64,000 nt of DNA from Streptomyces sp. CC208A (GTDB taxonomy: Bacteria > Actinomycetota > Actinomycetes > Streptomycetales > Streptomycetaceae): assembly GCF_030010625.1 (NCBI RefSeq), contig NZ_JASCXN010000018.1, positions 78,370 to 142,369 of the forward strand. The letters are read 5' to 3'. The number at the start of each line of letters is the position of its first letter. Position 1 is the stretch's first letter. The translations under genes were made by a program, and so were the position numbers. Below, in pieces: positions 42,109 to 50,262 of this stretch. The notes below the pieces were generated by a model. It was not told the origin of the DNA and made no database searches. It saw only the letters and a program-made list of their open reading frames with translations.

Positions 42109-43030
42109 GTGGACGTGGTGGTGATCGGCGGCGGCCCATCCGGGCTCGCCGCCGGGTACCGTCTGCGCCGCCCCGGACCGGACTTCGCCGTCCTCGACGC
42201 CCAGTCCACACCGGGCGGCGCCCGGCAGCACACCCGGGACTCCCCGCATCTGTTCTCCCCCGCCGCCCACTCCTCCCTCCCCGGCCGCCCCGTGCCCCCG
42301 CAGCCGGGCCGGACCTGCCCGGACGCCGCCCACGTCGTCTCGTACCTGACCGACTACGAGCAGCGGTACGGGCTTCCCGTCCACCGGCCCGTACGCGTCG
42401 CCGGTGTCCGGCGTGACGGCCGGCTCCTGCGCGTGGAGACCGACTCCGGTACGTGGCGGGCCCGGGCGGTCATCGGCGCGACCGGCACCTGGTCACGGCC
42501 CTTCGTCCCCGCCCTGCCCGGTCGTACGCACTTCCAGGGCGTCCAGCTCCACACCGTGGAGTACCGCAGCGCGCGATGTCGCCGGACAGAAGGTGATCGT
42601 CGTCGGGGGCGGCGACTCCGGCGCGCAGATCGCCGCCGACCTCGCGTACGACACCGAGCTGACCTGGGTCACGCTGCGCGAACCGCGCCACCTCGCCGCC
42701 GACATCGACGGGCGCGCCCTCTTCGACCACGCCACCGCCCTCCCCCAAGCTCTCGGCTTCGAGGGGGTACCCCCACCACGCCCTCGACGAGGGCCGCACC
42801 GACACGGGCGGCGTGGCCCCGCTCGGCGACATCGTCGCCGTCCCGCCCGTACGCGAAGCCCGCGACACCGGCCTGCTCAAGGCTCAGCCGATGTTCGACC
42901 GGATCACCGCGACCGGGGTCGTCTGGGCCGACGGCACGACGGCCGAGGCGGACGTCAGCATCTGGTGCACCGGCTTCCGCCCCGCCCTCGCCCGCCTCGC
43001 CCCACCCGGTTCGCAGGTCCCGATGGACTT
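42109..43030 (+). pseudogene. Broken ArsO-like flavin monooxygenase
   Basis: The start (VDVVVIGGGPSGLAAGYRLR, VRVAGVRRDGRLLRVETDSG, AVIGATGTWSRPFVPALPG) is that of an ArsO-like NAD(P)/FAD monooxygenase. The frame then shifts near 42575, where the sequence continues as RDVAGQKVIVVGGGDSGAQI. It shifts again at a 43-base insertion (42743-42785), continuing as GGVAPLGDIVAVPPVREARD, and the expected C-terminus is missing after IWCTGFRPALARLAP near 43020. No single start can give the whole protein. The gene follows the aquaporin by eight bases and was probably the third gene of that operon. Confidence 0.8.
42741..42775. repeat. Short palindromic repeat element inside the arsO-like gene
   Basis: The sequence TCCCCCAAGCTCTCGGC continuing TTCGAGGGGGTACCCCCA is of the small Streptomyces palindrome type: C-rich arm, TCTCGGCTTCG loop, G-rich arm and a CCCCCA end. 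The inserted 43 bases are bounded by GCCCTC on both sides, which looks like a target duplication. It breaks the reading frame. Confidence 0.75.
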
Positions 43031-43508
43031 TCCGCGGGCTCCTGGACGGGGCCACGCCGACCTTCCTCGCTCGCCCGACCCGTGGCACCCGATGGACCGG
43101 TGGTCAGCTGTGGTGGCACATGCTCTTCGGCTTTTTCATCACGCTGGTCCTGTTGCGTCTGGCGCGCGGTCTCAGCCGCCTGCCCCGGAGTGTCAGCAGG
43201 ACGTTCGCCCGCTTGCTCGACGCGGGGACACGGCCCTTCGGCATGGTCGACCACCTCGGGCCGTGCGGGGCAGTGAAGGTGTTCGGCCCTCGCGGGACGG
43301 GCGCCGCGTTCGACTGGGCCACGGATTCGCCGGCACGGCGGCTCGCGAAGGAGTCCGAGCGGGACCTGGCGCGCGGGATGCGCTGTCCGGTCCGGTGGGA
43401 CCCGTTCCTCAAGGACTTCATGACCCTCGCGGACCTCTACCGCTACCCACGCAGCACTTTGACCTCCACCACGGGCGACTCGCCCTCGGCCCGAGCGGCC
43501 GAGGCCCG
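43031..43508 (+). pseudogene. Remnant of a DinB-like or unknown gene
   Basis: One frame reads TGGQLWWHMLFGFFITLVLL, RLARGLSRLPRSVSRTFARL, LDAGTRPFGMVDHLGPCGAV and RCPVRWDPFLKDFMTLADLY. It then needs a one-base shift near 43450 to continue RYPTQHFDLHHGRLALG. The end recalls DinB-like proteins (a His-rich HFDxHxRQLxL end), but I am not sure of the family. There is no start codon with a ribosome site; the front joins the broken ArsO-like sequence. It is a decayed gene. Confidence 0.5.
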
Positions 43509-44009
43509 TCAGTCGATGTGTGGGCTGCGCCGCTCGACCAGCACGACGTCACGCCAGACGCCGTGGTGGCGGCCGATGCGCTCGCGGGTGCCGATCGCCC
43601 GGAAGCCGGCCCGCTCGTGGACAGCCAGGCTCGCGGCGTTCTCCGGGAAGATCCCGGACTGGACGGTCCAGATCCCGGCCGCCTCGGTGGAGTCGATGAG
43701 CGCCTTGAGCAGGGAGGAAGCGATGCCGCGGCCCCGGGCGTCGGGGTGGACGTAGACGGAGTGCTCGACGACTCCGGCGTACGCGCACCGGTCGGAGGCC
43801 TTCGACGCGGCGACCCAGCCGAGCACGCGGCCGGTCTCGTCGAGGGCGGCGAAGCGGTGCCCGGGCAGCTTGGCGGCGTCGAACTGCTCCCAGGTGGGGG
43901 CGGTGGTCTCGAAGGTGGCGTTGCCCTCGTCGATGCCGGCCTGGTAGATCGCGATCACTTCGGCGGCGTGTGCGGCGGTGAGCGGGACCGTCAGAGCGGA
44001 GACGGTCAC
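43509..44009 (-). CDS. GNAT acetyltransferase of the ArsN/phosphinothricin type, 166 aa
   Basis: The pattern AAEVIAIYQAGIDEGNATFE, VLGWVAASKASDRCAYAGVV, EHSVYVHPDARGRGIASSLL, GFRAIGTRERIGRHHGVWRD matches phosphinothricin-type N-acetyltransferases, to which the arsinothricin-detoxifying ArsN1 proteins belong. The acetyl-CoA loop is RGRGIASSLL. GTG overlaps the stop of arsR2 (GTGA), so it is coupled to an arsenic repressor. This makes an ArsN role more likely than herbicide or amino-acid acetylation. Confidence 0.85.
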   Translation of the reverse strand: MTVSALTVPLTAAHAAEVIAIYQAGIDEGNATFETTAPTWEQFDAAKLPGHRFAALDETGRVLGWVAASKASDRCAYAGVVEHSVYVHPDARGRGIASSLLKALIDSTEAAGIWTVQSGIFPENAASLAVHERAGFRAIGTRERIGRHHGVWRDVVLVERRSPHID

Positions 44010-44368
44010 GCGGCGGCCGCCTTGGTGAGGAGCGCGCCCATGGCGGCGAGGACGGCGGGCTCGACGCGGTAGTAGACCCAGGTCCCGCGCCGCTCGGAGG
44101 AGAGCAGCCCGGCTTCCTTCAGCTTCTTCAGGTGATGGGAGACGGTGGGCTGCGAGACACCGACGTCGGAGATGTCGCAGACGCACGCCTCGCCGCCCTC
44201 GTGGGAGGCGACCGCCGAGAACAGGCGCAGCCGGACCGGATCGCCGAGGGCCTTGAACATCTTCGCGGTCCGCTCGGCCTCCTCAGCGTTCAGTGGGCGC
44301 TCGGTGAGCGGTGGGCAGCAGGGGACGGCCTCAGGCTCAAGGAGCGGCAGCGCGGTGACATTCGACAT
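44006..44368 (-). CDS. arsR: ArsR-family repressor 2, 120 aa
   Basis: It has a winged helix (AKMFKALGDPVRLRLFSAVA, DISDVGVSQPTVSHHLKKLK, EAGLLSSERRGTWVYYRVEP). The arsenite-binding pair ACVCDIS (about residue 64) is in the classic alpha-3 position, and there is an extra CC near residue 17. It is divergent from an ArsO-like flavoprotein gene, and two similar operator-like sequences lie in the gap. It is quite different from arsR1, so the island appears to join two arsenic modules. Confidence 0.94.
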   Translation of the reverse strand: MSNVTALPLLEPEAVPCCPPLTERPLNAEEAERTAKMFKALGDPVRLRLFSAVASHEGGEACVCDISDVGVSQPTVSHHLKKLKEAGLLSSERRGTWVYYRVEPAVLAAMGALLTKAAAA

Positions 44369-44392
44369 GCATCTATGTTGACACATGTCGAA
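44361..44392. promoter_or_regulatory. ArsR2 operator O1
   Basis: A perfect inverted repeat TTCGACATG-N14-CATGTCGAA overlaps the start of arsR2. Within it is TCTATGTTGAC, repeated 67 bases away as O2 (44439) and, in the opposite sense, at 47546. Confidence 0.6.
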
Positions 44393-44437
44393 CCAGGCGC
44401 CCAGGGGTGCCGGGAAGCCGAGTTCATTTCGATGAGC

Positions 44438-44458
44438 GTCTATGTTGACGAGTGTCGA
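44438..44458. promoter_or_regulatory. ArsR2 operator O2
   Basis: GTCTATGTTGACGAGTGTCGA matches O1 at most positions (TCTATGTTGAC-N4-TGTCGA type). It lies 60 bases before the GTG of the flavoprotein gene, where a repressor would block that promoter. Confidence 0.55.
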
Positions 44459-44518
44459 TGCAGGTGCCATGCTTGCAGCGCAAGGGATCGACGGATGTCG
44501 AAGCAAAGGGGAATCGTC

Positions 44519-45892
44519 GTGAACACCACCGCCACCGACCAGCTGCCCGTCGTGGTCATCGGCGCCGGGCCCACCGGCCTGGCCGCCGCCGCCCACCTCG
44601 TCGAGCGCGGCCTCGAACCGCTGGTCCTGGAAGCCGGACCGGCCGCAGGTGCGGCGGTACGCGAGTGGGCACACGTCCGTCTGTTCTCCACGTGGGGAGA
44701 GGTCACCGACCTGGCCGCCGAGAAGCTCCTGGCCCCCACCGGATGGGTGAAGCCCGACGTGAAGACCTACCCGTCCGGCGGCGACTGGGCGGAGCGGTAC
44801 CTCCAGCCGCTGGCCGACATCCTCGGCGACAAGGTCCACTTCGGTGCGACGGTCACTGGTGTCTCCCGCTCCGGCCGGGACCGGATCGTGGACGCCGACC
44901 GCGAGGCCCAGCCGTTCGTCGTCCACGTCGCGTACGCAGACGGCCGTGAGGGGCGGCTGTTCGCCCGCGCGGTGATCGACGCCTCCGGCACGTGGTCCAC
45001 CCCGAGCCCGGCAGGAGCGTCCGGCCTCACCGCCCTCGGAGAGAAGGCCGCCGCCGACCGCGTCACCTACCGCGTCCCCGACCTCAGGGACCCCGCCGTC
45101 CGAGCCCGATACGCGGGCAGGCGCACCGCCGTGATCGGCTCCGGCGCCTCCGCCTTCACCGCGCTCGCCGCCCTCGCCGACCTGGCCACGTCCGAGGACG
45201 GCGCGGGGACGAAGGCCGTGTGGATCCTGCGCCGGGGCATCTCCGGCTCCACCTTCGGCGGCGGGAGCGCCGACCAGCTCCCCGCCCGCGGCGCACTGGG
45301 TCTTGCCGCGAAGGCGGCGGTGGACGAGGGCCACGCCGACGCCGTGACCGGCTTCCGTACGGAGGCGATCGAGCGCGACGGCGACCGCCTGGTCCTCGTG
45401 GCCGAGGACGGCCGCCGGCTCGACCCGGTCGACGAGGTCATCGTCCTCACGGGCTTCCGCCCCGACCTCTCCTTCCTCTCCGAGCTCCGCCTCGGCCTCG
45501 ACGAGCGCCTCCAGGCCCCGGTCGAACTCGCCCCGCTCATCGACCCCAACCAGCACTCCTGCGGCACCGTCTACCCCCACGGCGTCAACGAGCTGTCCCA
45601 CCCCGAACAAGGCGTCTACCTCGTCGGGATGAAGTCCTACGGCCGCGCCCCGACCTTCCTCGCCCTCACCGGCTACGAGCAGGTCCGCTCCGTCGTCGCC
45701 GCCATCGCGGGCGACCGGGAGTCGGCCGAGCGCGTCGAGCTCGTCCTCCCGGAGACCGGGGTGTGCGGCGGCGCCGGCCTCTTCGACCAGCCGGACACGG
45801 AGCAGTCGGCGGATGGTGGAGGTTGCTGCGCCCCCACCCCGGCGCTCATTCAGCTCGGTACCACGACCTCGGCACCTTCCTGCGGCTCGTGA
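44519..45892 (+). CDS. ArsO-like FAD/NAD(P)-binding monooxygenase, 457 aa
   Basis: It carries VVVIGAGPTGLAAAAHLVER (FAD), VIDASGTWSTPSP, AVIGSGASAFTALAALADLA (NADPH) and EVIVLTGFRPDLSFLSELRL. The C-terminus is Cys-rich (GVCGG, GGGCCAP, SCGS), which suits a thiol-binding metalloid. The domain order is that of ArsO-type flavin monooxygenases found in Streptomyces arsenic clusters. AAGGGGA precedes GTG 44519. Its stop overlaps the start of an MFS transporter gene. It is intact, unlike the related gene at 42109. Confidence 0.88.
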   Translation: MNTTATDQLPVVVIGAGPTGLAAAAHLVERGLEPLVLEAGPAAGAAVREWAHVRLFSTWGEVTDLAAEKLLAPTGWVKPDVKTYPSGGDWAERYLQPLADILGDKVHFGATVTGVSRSGRDRIVDADREAQPFVVHVAYADGREGRLFARAVIDASGTWSTPSPAGASGLTALGEKAAADRVTYRVPDLRDPAVRARYAGRRTAVIGSGASAFTALAALADLATSEDGAGTKAVWILRRGISGSTFGGGSADQLPARGALGLAAKAAVDEGHADAVTGFRTEAIERDGDRLVLVAEDGRRLDPVDEVIVLTGFRPDLSFLSELRLGLDERLQAPVELAPLIDPNQHSCGTVYPHGVNELSHPEQGVYLVGMKSYGRAPTFLALTGYEQVRSVVAAIAGDRESAERVELVLPETGVCGGAGLFDQPDTEQSADGGGCCAPTPALIQLGTTTSAPSCGS

Positions 45893-47254
45893 CCGACCTC
45901 GACACCCGCACGGACGGGGCCGTGACCGGAACGGGGGACCGGTCGCGGCCCCGCGCCGCGCTCCCCGCCCTCTGCCTGACACAGATCACCGGCTGGGGGA
46001 TCGTCTACTCCGCCTTCCCCGTCCCGCTCTCCCGCATCACGACCGACACCGGCTGGTCATCAGCCGCCACGACGGGCGCGTTCTCCCTTGCTCTCCTCGT
46101 CTCCGCGGCGGCAGGCGTACCGATCGGCCGCATCCTGGACCGGCGCGGCCCACACCTGGTCATGACAGCGGGCTCCGCCCTCGCGGTCATCGGCGTACCG
46201 GCCGTGGCAGCCGCCCCCGACCTCCCCGCCTTCTACGCCGCGTGGGCCCTGACCGGCATCGCGATGGCCGCCACCTTCTACCAGCCCGCCTTCGCCGCAC
46301 TCACCCTCCCCCAGACTTCGTCCGGGGGACCCCCAGTGGGGCCCCGACCGCGTCCGCGCCCTCACCATCGTCATCGTCACCCTCGTCGGCGGCCTCGCCT
46401 CCACCGTCTTCGCCCCACTCACCGCCGCCCTCGCCGAACACCTCGACTGGCGCGCCACCTACCTCGTGCTCGCAGGCGTGCTCGCCGCGATCACCCTCCC
46501 CTCCCACGCCCTCGCCCTACGAGCACCCTGGCCACCCGCCCCGCAGTCCCGGGACCCTGAACAGCCGACCGGAGGCGACAGGACCGCACGCGGCAGGGCC
46601 TTCCTCCTGCTCGCCACGGCGTTCACCCTCTCCGGCTTCGCCATGCACGCGGTCGTCATCGGGCTCGTACCGCTCCTCGAAGAGCGTGGCGCGAGCCCGA
46701 CCACCGCCGCGTGGGCCCTCGGTCTCGGTGGCCTCGGCCAGACCCTCGGCCGCACCCCCTACGCCGCCCTCGCCACTCGCACGACCGTCACCACCCGAAC
46801 CGCCGCCCTGATCGCCCTCGGCGGAGCCACCACCGCGGCCCTCGCGCTGGTCCCGGGCCCCATCCCGCTCCTCGTCCTGCTCTCCGTCCTCGCCGGAGTC
46901 GTACGGGGCAACCTCACCCTGCTCCAGGCCACCGCCGTCACCGACCGCTGGGGGACCGCGCACTACGGCCGGCTCTCCGCCCTTCTCGCCGCTCCGGCCA
47001 CCATCGCCGCCGCCCTCGCTCCCTGGGCCGGAGCCACACTCGCCGGCCTGCTCGGCGGTTACGGCGGCCTCTTCCTCGCCTTGGGCGGATGCTCGTTGGC
47101 GGCAGCCTTCCTGGCGACGCGAGCCTCACCACGAGAGAAGACATGGCGCCGCCCAGGTCCGGAGCGACCGCTGCCAGGCGGACGGCTCCACCGAGCCCCG
47201 TACAGCACGCGAGCCCGGAGAGGTTCGGACAACGAACAAGCCCCAGGTCCCTGA
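45889..47254 (+). pseudogene. MFS transporter gene broken by a 28-base insertion
   Basis: The first frame encodes MFS spans (LCLTQITGWGIVYSAFPVPL, AGVPIGRILDRRGPHLVMTA, AFYAAWALTGIAMAATFYQP) and reaches AFAALT. A 28-base palindromic insertion (46306-46333) then shifts the frame, and the protein resumes as QWGPDRVRALTIVIVTLVGG, FAPLTAALAEHLDWRATYLV and on to the end. Removing exactly those 28 bases restores a continuous ~440-residue transporter, so the lesion is single and recent. The start overlaps the ArsO-like stop (GTGA); it was probably an arsenical exporter. The 3' end runs into the terminator beside att site 2. Confidence 0.85.
46306..46335. repeat. Short palindromic repeat element inside the MFS gene
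   Basis: CTCCCCCAGACTTCGTCC then GGGGGACCCCCA is the same kind of element as at 42741: C-rich arm, TTCG loop, G-rich arm, CCCCCA end. Net insertion is 28 bases. Confidence 0.8.
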
Positions 47255-47313
47255 CCTGGGGCCTGGCCGTGGAGCGGATGACGGGAACCGAACCCGCGCC
47301 ATAAGCTTGGGAA
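47239..47313 (-). other. att site 2: terminator hairpin plus tRNA-Gly 3' remnant
   Basis: The hairpin GCCCCAGGTC-CCT-GACCTGGGGC (47239-47262) closely resembles the terminator of the real tRNA. It is followed at 47272-47313 by the tRNA 3' part (GAGCGGATGACGGGAA ... AAGCTTGGGAA). It separates the arsenic island from the DUF998 island. Confidence 0.85.
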
Positions 47314-47442
47314 CCACCGCCACCTGCCTCGATCATTTGGCGACCGACCTGCGAAAACACCCGTGGGAACGGCTTCTCTGGCTGCCTTCGAGGCATCCGC
47401 GCCGACCGCTGTTCACCGCCCCTGCCGGCACGTTGTGGCACG
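47314..47442. repeat. Island-end module, copy 2
   Basis: It contains GACCTGCGAAAACACC and ends GACCGCTGTTCACCGCCCC ... GGCACGTTGTGGCACG, as in the other copies. No gene lies between the MFS remnant and 47576. Confidence 0.75.
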
Positions 47443-47545
47443 GTCTTCTCGACAGGCCGCCCCCGGGGAGGACGGTCGTCCGGCTTGTGACGCAGCGCAC
47501 TTCGCCCGCAGCGATGACTTCGTGCGCGGTCGTAGGTCATATGTG

Positions 47546-47557
47546 CGTCAACATCGA
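47546..47557. promoter_or_regulatory. ArsR2-like box before the DUF998 gene
   Basis: CGTCAACATCGA is the reverse complement of TCGATGTTGACG, close to the core of ArsR2 operators O1 and O2 (TCTATGTTGACG in O2). It lies 19 bases before the DUF998 start. It could bring this gene under arsenic control although it sits in the neighbouring island. Confidence 0.4.
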
Positions 47558-47575
47558 CGCGAGAAAGGCCCGGCC

Positions 47576-48244
47576 ATGACCCATACGCTCAGCGCTCCCC
47601 AGAACGCCACCCCTGTCGCGCCCGAGTCCGGCCTTGCGGCACGGAGGGCTCTGGTCGGTGGCGTGGCGGCAGGCCCGCTGTTCCTCCTGGCGGGCATCGT
47701 TCAGGGCTTCGTGCGGGACGGGTTCGACTTCACCCGTAACGCGATCAGCCAGCTGGCCCTGGGGGAGGCGGGCTGGATCCAGACGGTGAACTTCCTGTTC
47801 GCCGGAACGCTGCTGATCGTGGGTGCGGCCGGGCTGCGGCAGATGCTGCGAGGAAGCGCCGGAGGAACGTGGGGTCCGGTACTGGTCGGTGTCTTCGGTG
47901 CCTCGTTCTGGGTCGCCGCTCTCTTCCCGGCCGACGCCGGGGCCGGCTTCCCCGAGGGCTCCCCGGACGCGACGGTGATGAGCGGGCACGGCGCCGTGCA
48001 CATGTTCGGCGGGATGATCGGTTACCTCGCCCTGTGCGCCGTGTTCGTCGTCCTGGCCCGCCCGCTCGCCGCCCGGGGCCACCACGGCTGGGCTCGCACT
48101 TCGCGCCTCGTGCCCGTCGTGGTTCTCGCCGGCTTCATGGCCTCCGCCGCCTCCGTACTGGCCTTCACCGCCGGCGCGGGCCTCGGCCTGCTCTGGCTCA
48201 CCGCGGTGACGGCCCGTCTGGCCACCGCCGAGGCGGACCGGTAG
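47576..48244 (+). CDS. DUF998 membrane protein, 222 aa
   Basis: Six hydrophobic segments in the DUF998 pattern: VGGVAAGPLFLLAGIVQGFV, RNAISQLALGEAGWIQTVNF, FAGTLLIVGAAGLRQMLRG, FGASFWVAALFPADAGAGFP, HMFGGMIGYLALCAVFVVLA and so on. GAGAAAGG precedes the ATG. DUF998 proteins are of unknown function. With the small DUF4287 gene downstream it fills a 1.3-kb island between two end modules. An ArsR-like box lies just upstream. Confidence 0.9.
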   Translation: MTHTLSAPQNATPVAPESGLAARRALVGGVAAGPLFLLAGIVQGFVRDGFDFTRNAISQLALGEAGWIQTVNFLFAGTLLIVGAAGLRQMLRGSAGGTWGPVLVGVFGASFWVAALFPADAGAGFPEGSPDATVMSGHGAVHMFGGMIGYLALCAVFVVLARPLAARGHHGWARTSRLVPVVVLAGFMASAASVLAFTAGAGLGLLWLTAVTARLATAEADR

Positions 48245-48314
48245 CCGCCTGTCGTACCGGGCAGGCATCATCGACACCGCCAAGATCCTTTCGAAAGGAA
48301 GCGGGGGACATCCC

Positions 48315-48527
48315 ATGACCGACGCAGTAAAGGGTCCCGCCAGCTACTTCCCCTCCATCGAGAAGAAGTACGGCCGCCCGATCTCCGAGTGGAAGGACCT
48401 CATCCGTTCCTCCCCGCTGACCAAGCACATGGAGCTCGTCTCCTGGCTCAAGACCGAGCACGGCCTGGGACACGGCCATGCCAACGCCTTGGTCGCGCAC
48501 ACGCTCGCCGAGCCCAGCGGCCAGTGA
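48315..48527 (+). CDS. DUF4287 domain protein, 70 aa
   Basis: YFPSIEKKYGRPISEWKDLI, LTKHMELVSWLKTEHGLGHG, HANALVAHTLAEPS is a complete DUF4287 domain, a small helical family of unknown function found widely in actinobacteria. GGAAGCGGGGGAC lies upstream. It follows DUF998 by 70 bases. Confidence 0.9.
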   Translation: MTDAVKGPASYFPSIEKKYGRPISEWKDLIRSSPLTKHMELVSWLKTEHGLGHGHANALVAHTLAEPSGQ

Positions 48528-48621
48528 TCGGGAAAGCGATCACGCCGTCCGGCTGGTGACAGATCACGTGACGTCTGCGAGGAACTCACGGAGTACGCGC
48601 CGCAGGACGTCCGGCCGCTCC

Positions 48622-48760
48622 ATGGGAACCACTCGGCACTTGGGCATGTGGACATGCTCTGAACTGCGAAAACGGTGACCTTCGATCCGTGTCCGGCGGC
48701 TTCGTCGAGCCCCTTGTCCACCGCTGTTCACCGCACCTGCCGGCACGTTGTGGCACGACC
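48622..48760. repeat. Island-end module, copy 3 (tRNA part eroded)
   Basis: ATGGGAACCACTCGGCACTT corresponds to the junction TTGGGAATCACCCGGCACTT of other copies. CTGAACTGCGAAAAC and CCGCTGTTCACCGCACC ... GGCACGTTGTGGCACG follow. The tRNA 3' remnant and its hairpin are missing, so this island boundary has been partly deleted. The rest of the 340-base gap before DedA (48761-48867) shows nothing. Confidence 0.65.
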
Positions 48761-48867
48761 TTCTCGGTCGGGGTGACGGCGTCCACGCCGTCGGTCGTCT
48801 GGGCCATGTCTTTGGGCCATGCCTTCGCCGCGAGCGAGGCCGTCGTGACGGGGCTTCGCGTGGCCCT

Positions 48868-49569
48868 TCAGCGCTTGGCGTGGCGGCGTCGCTCGGTCCG
48901 GGCCTGGATGTCGTCGTCCCGCATGTCGCCGGCAGGTGTCTGCTGGGCGCGGGCGCGGAGGACCTCGATGACGATGGGTACGACGGAGAGCAGGACGATG
49001 CCGACGAGGATGGCCTCGATGTGCTCACGGACGAGGTCGATACGGCCGAGGGAGGCGCCGAGGAGGGTGACACCGACGCCCCACAGGATGCCGCCGACGA
49101 TGTTGTACGTGAGGAACGAGCGGTAGTTCATGCGGCTGACGCCGGCGATGATCGGCGTGAACGTCCGCACGATGGGCACGAACCGGCACAGGACGAGCGA
49201 CTTCGGACCGTGCTTCTCGAAGAACTCGTGTGCCTTGTGCACGTTCTCCTGCTTGAAGAAGCGGGAGTCGGGCCGGTTGAAGATCGTCGGCCCCACTTTG
49301 CGGCCGAACAGATAACCGGCCTGATCGCCCAGGATCGCCGCCGCCGCGATGAGGGTGCACGCCAGCCACAGGGGTGTGTCGAGGACGCCGGTGGTGATCA
49401 GCAGGCCGGTGGTGAACAGCAGCGAGTCACCGGGCAGGAAGAAGCCGATCAGCAGGCCGGACTCGGCGAAGACGATCGCCAGCACTCCGTACAGGCCGAA
49501 CTCGTTGATCAGGAAGTCGGGGTCCAGCCAGCTGGGACCGAGCGCGAGGGTCGAAGCGTAGGTGTTCAC
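48868..49569 (-). CDS. DedA-family membrane protein, 233 aa
   Basis: It carries the DedA (VTT) pattern: FGLYGVLAIVFAESGLLIGF, FLPGDSLLFTTGLLITTG, ILGDQAGYLFGRKVG, FFEKHGPKSLVLCRFVPIVR, TFTPIIAGVSRMNYRSFLTY. This includes the conserved FxPGD and RFxPxxRT. DedA proteins are flippases or transporters of undecaprenyl- or other phospholipids that support membrane energisation. GTG is the start. It is the only gene of a ~1.2-kb island; the tail RARAQQTPAGDMRDDDIQAR is hydrophilic. Confidence 0.93.
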   Translation of the reverse strand: MNTYASTLALGPSWLDPDFLINEFGLYGVLAIVFAESGLLIGFFLPGDSLLFTTGLLITTGVLDTPLWLACTLIAAAAILGDQAGYLFGRKVGPTIFNRPDSRFFKQENVHKAHEFFEKHGPKSLVLCRFVPIVRTFTPIIAGVSRMNYRSFLTYNIVGGILWGVGVTLLGASLGRIDLVREHIEAILVGIVLLSVVPIVIEVLRARAQQTPAGDMRDDDIQARTERRRHAKR

Positions 49570-49768
49570 GGGCGGAAGGGCTCCTGCGGAGGTGGTGGAC
49601 GTGATCGGCCCACAGACAGTGCGGACAAGCTACCAAGGCGGTGGCAGCCCCGCCGTCGCCGCCCGGTCGTCCTGAGCTTCTGCATGCTCTTCGTGGCCCG
49701 TACATGGTGCGTGACGGGCTTCGATCCCCTTTGGCGAGGCGTCCCATCCCGACGTCTCTGGACAGCAA

Positions 49769-49845
49769 CGAAGCCCCAGGCCGTTGACCTGGTGCTTCGT
49801 CGTGGAGCGGATGCGGGAATCGAACCCGCCCCACAAGTTTGGGAA
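49769..49845 (-). other. att site 3: degenerate terminator hairpin plus tRNA-Gly 3' remnant
   Basis: A tRNA-terminator-like hairpin with mismatches (49769-49799) precedes GAGCGGATGCGGGAATCG and CAAGTTTGGGAA (49805-49845). The tRNA match has more changes than the other copies, including one lost base, so this is probably the oldest surviving boundary. Confidence 0.8.
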
Positions 49846-49974
49846 TCACCCGGCACTTGGGCCTCTAGGTGGCCTCTGACCTGCGAGTACGTTCCTCAGG
49901 CTCGTTGTTCTGGCTGCCGTGCCGAGCCCCTTGGCGACCGCTGTTCACCGCCCCTGCCGGCACGCTGTGGCACA
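49846..49974. repeat. Island-end module, copy 4
   Basis: It opens TCACCCGGCACTTGGGC, contains TCTGACCTGCGAGTAC, and ends GACCGCTGTTCACCGCCCC ... GGCACGCTGTGGCACA. Confidence 0.75.
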
Positions 49975-50262
49975 CGGCCCTCCGAGCGGACGCGGACGGG
50001 GCGGACTCCCACTCCCCGGGCGGCGGGCTCGGTGCCGCGCAGACGGGCCTCGATCTCGGCGACGACGAGGTCGCGCGAGGTGGAGGTGTCGCCGGCGTAC
50101 GGGGCGAGGCCGGCGTCAGGCAGGCGCGGATCTCGGCCTCGGACTGATCGGCCGTCCCCGCGAGGAACGCCTCGCGGGGTGGTCGGCGATGCTGTCCACC
50201 GTTCGCGCCGTGAGGGCTGTCCCGCTGCGGACACCATCCTCGAAACCCGCCGACGGCAGGAC
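49975..50262. other. Stretch without a convincing gene
   Basis: Frames are open in several directions but none has a ribosome site or recognisable protein pattern. A leftward frame (DLVVAEIEARLRG) could be the trace of a lost gene. Confidence 0.4.
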
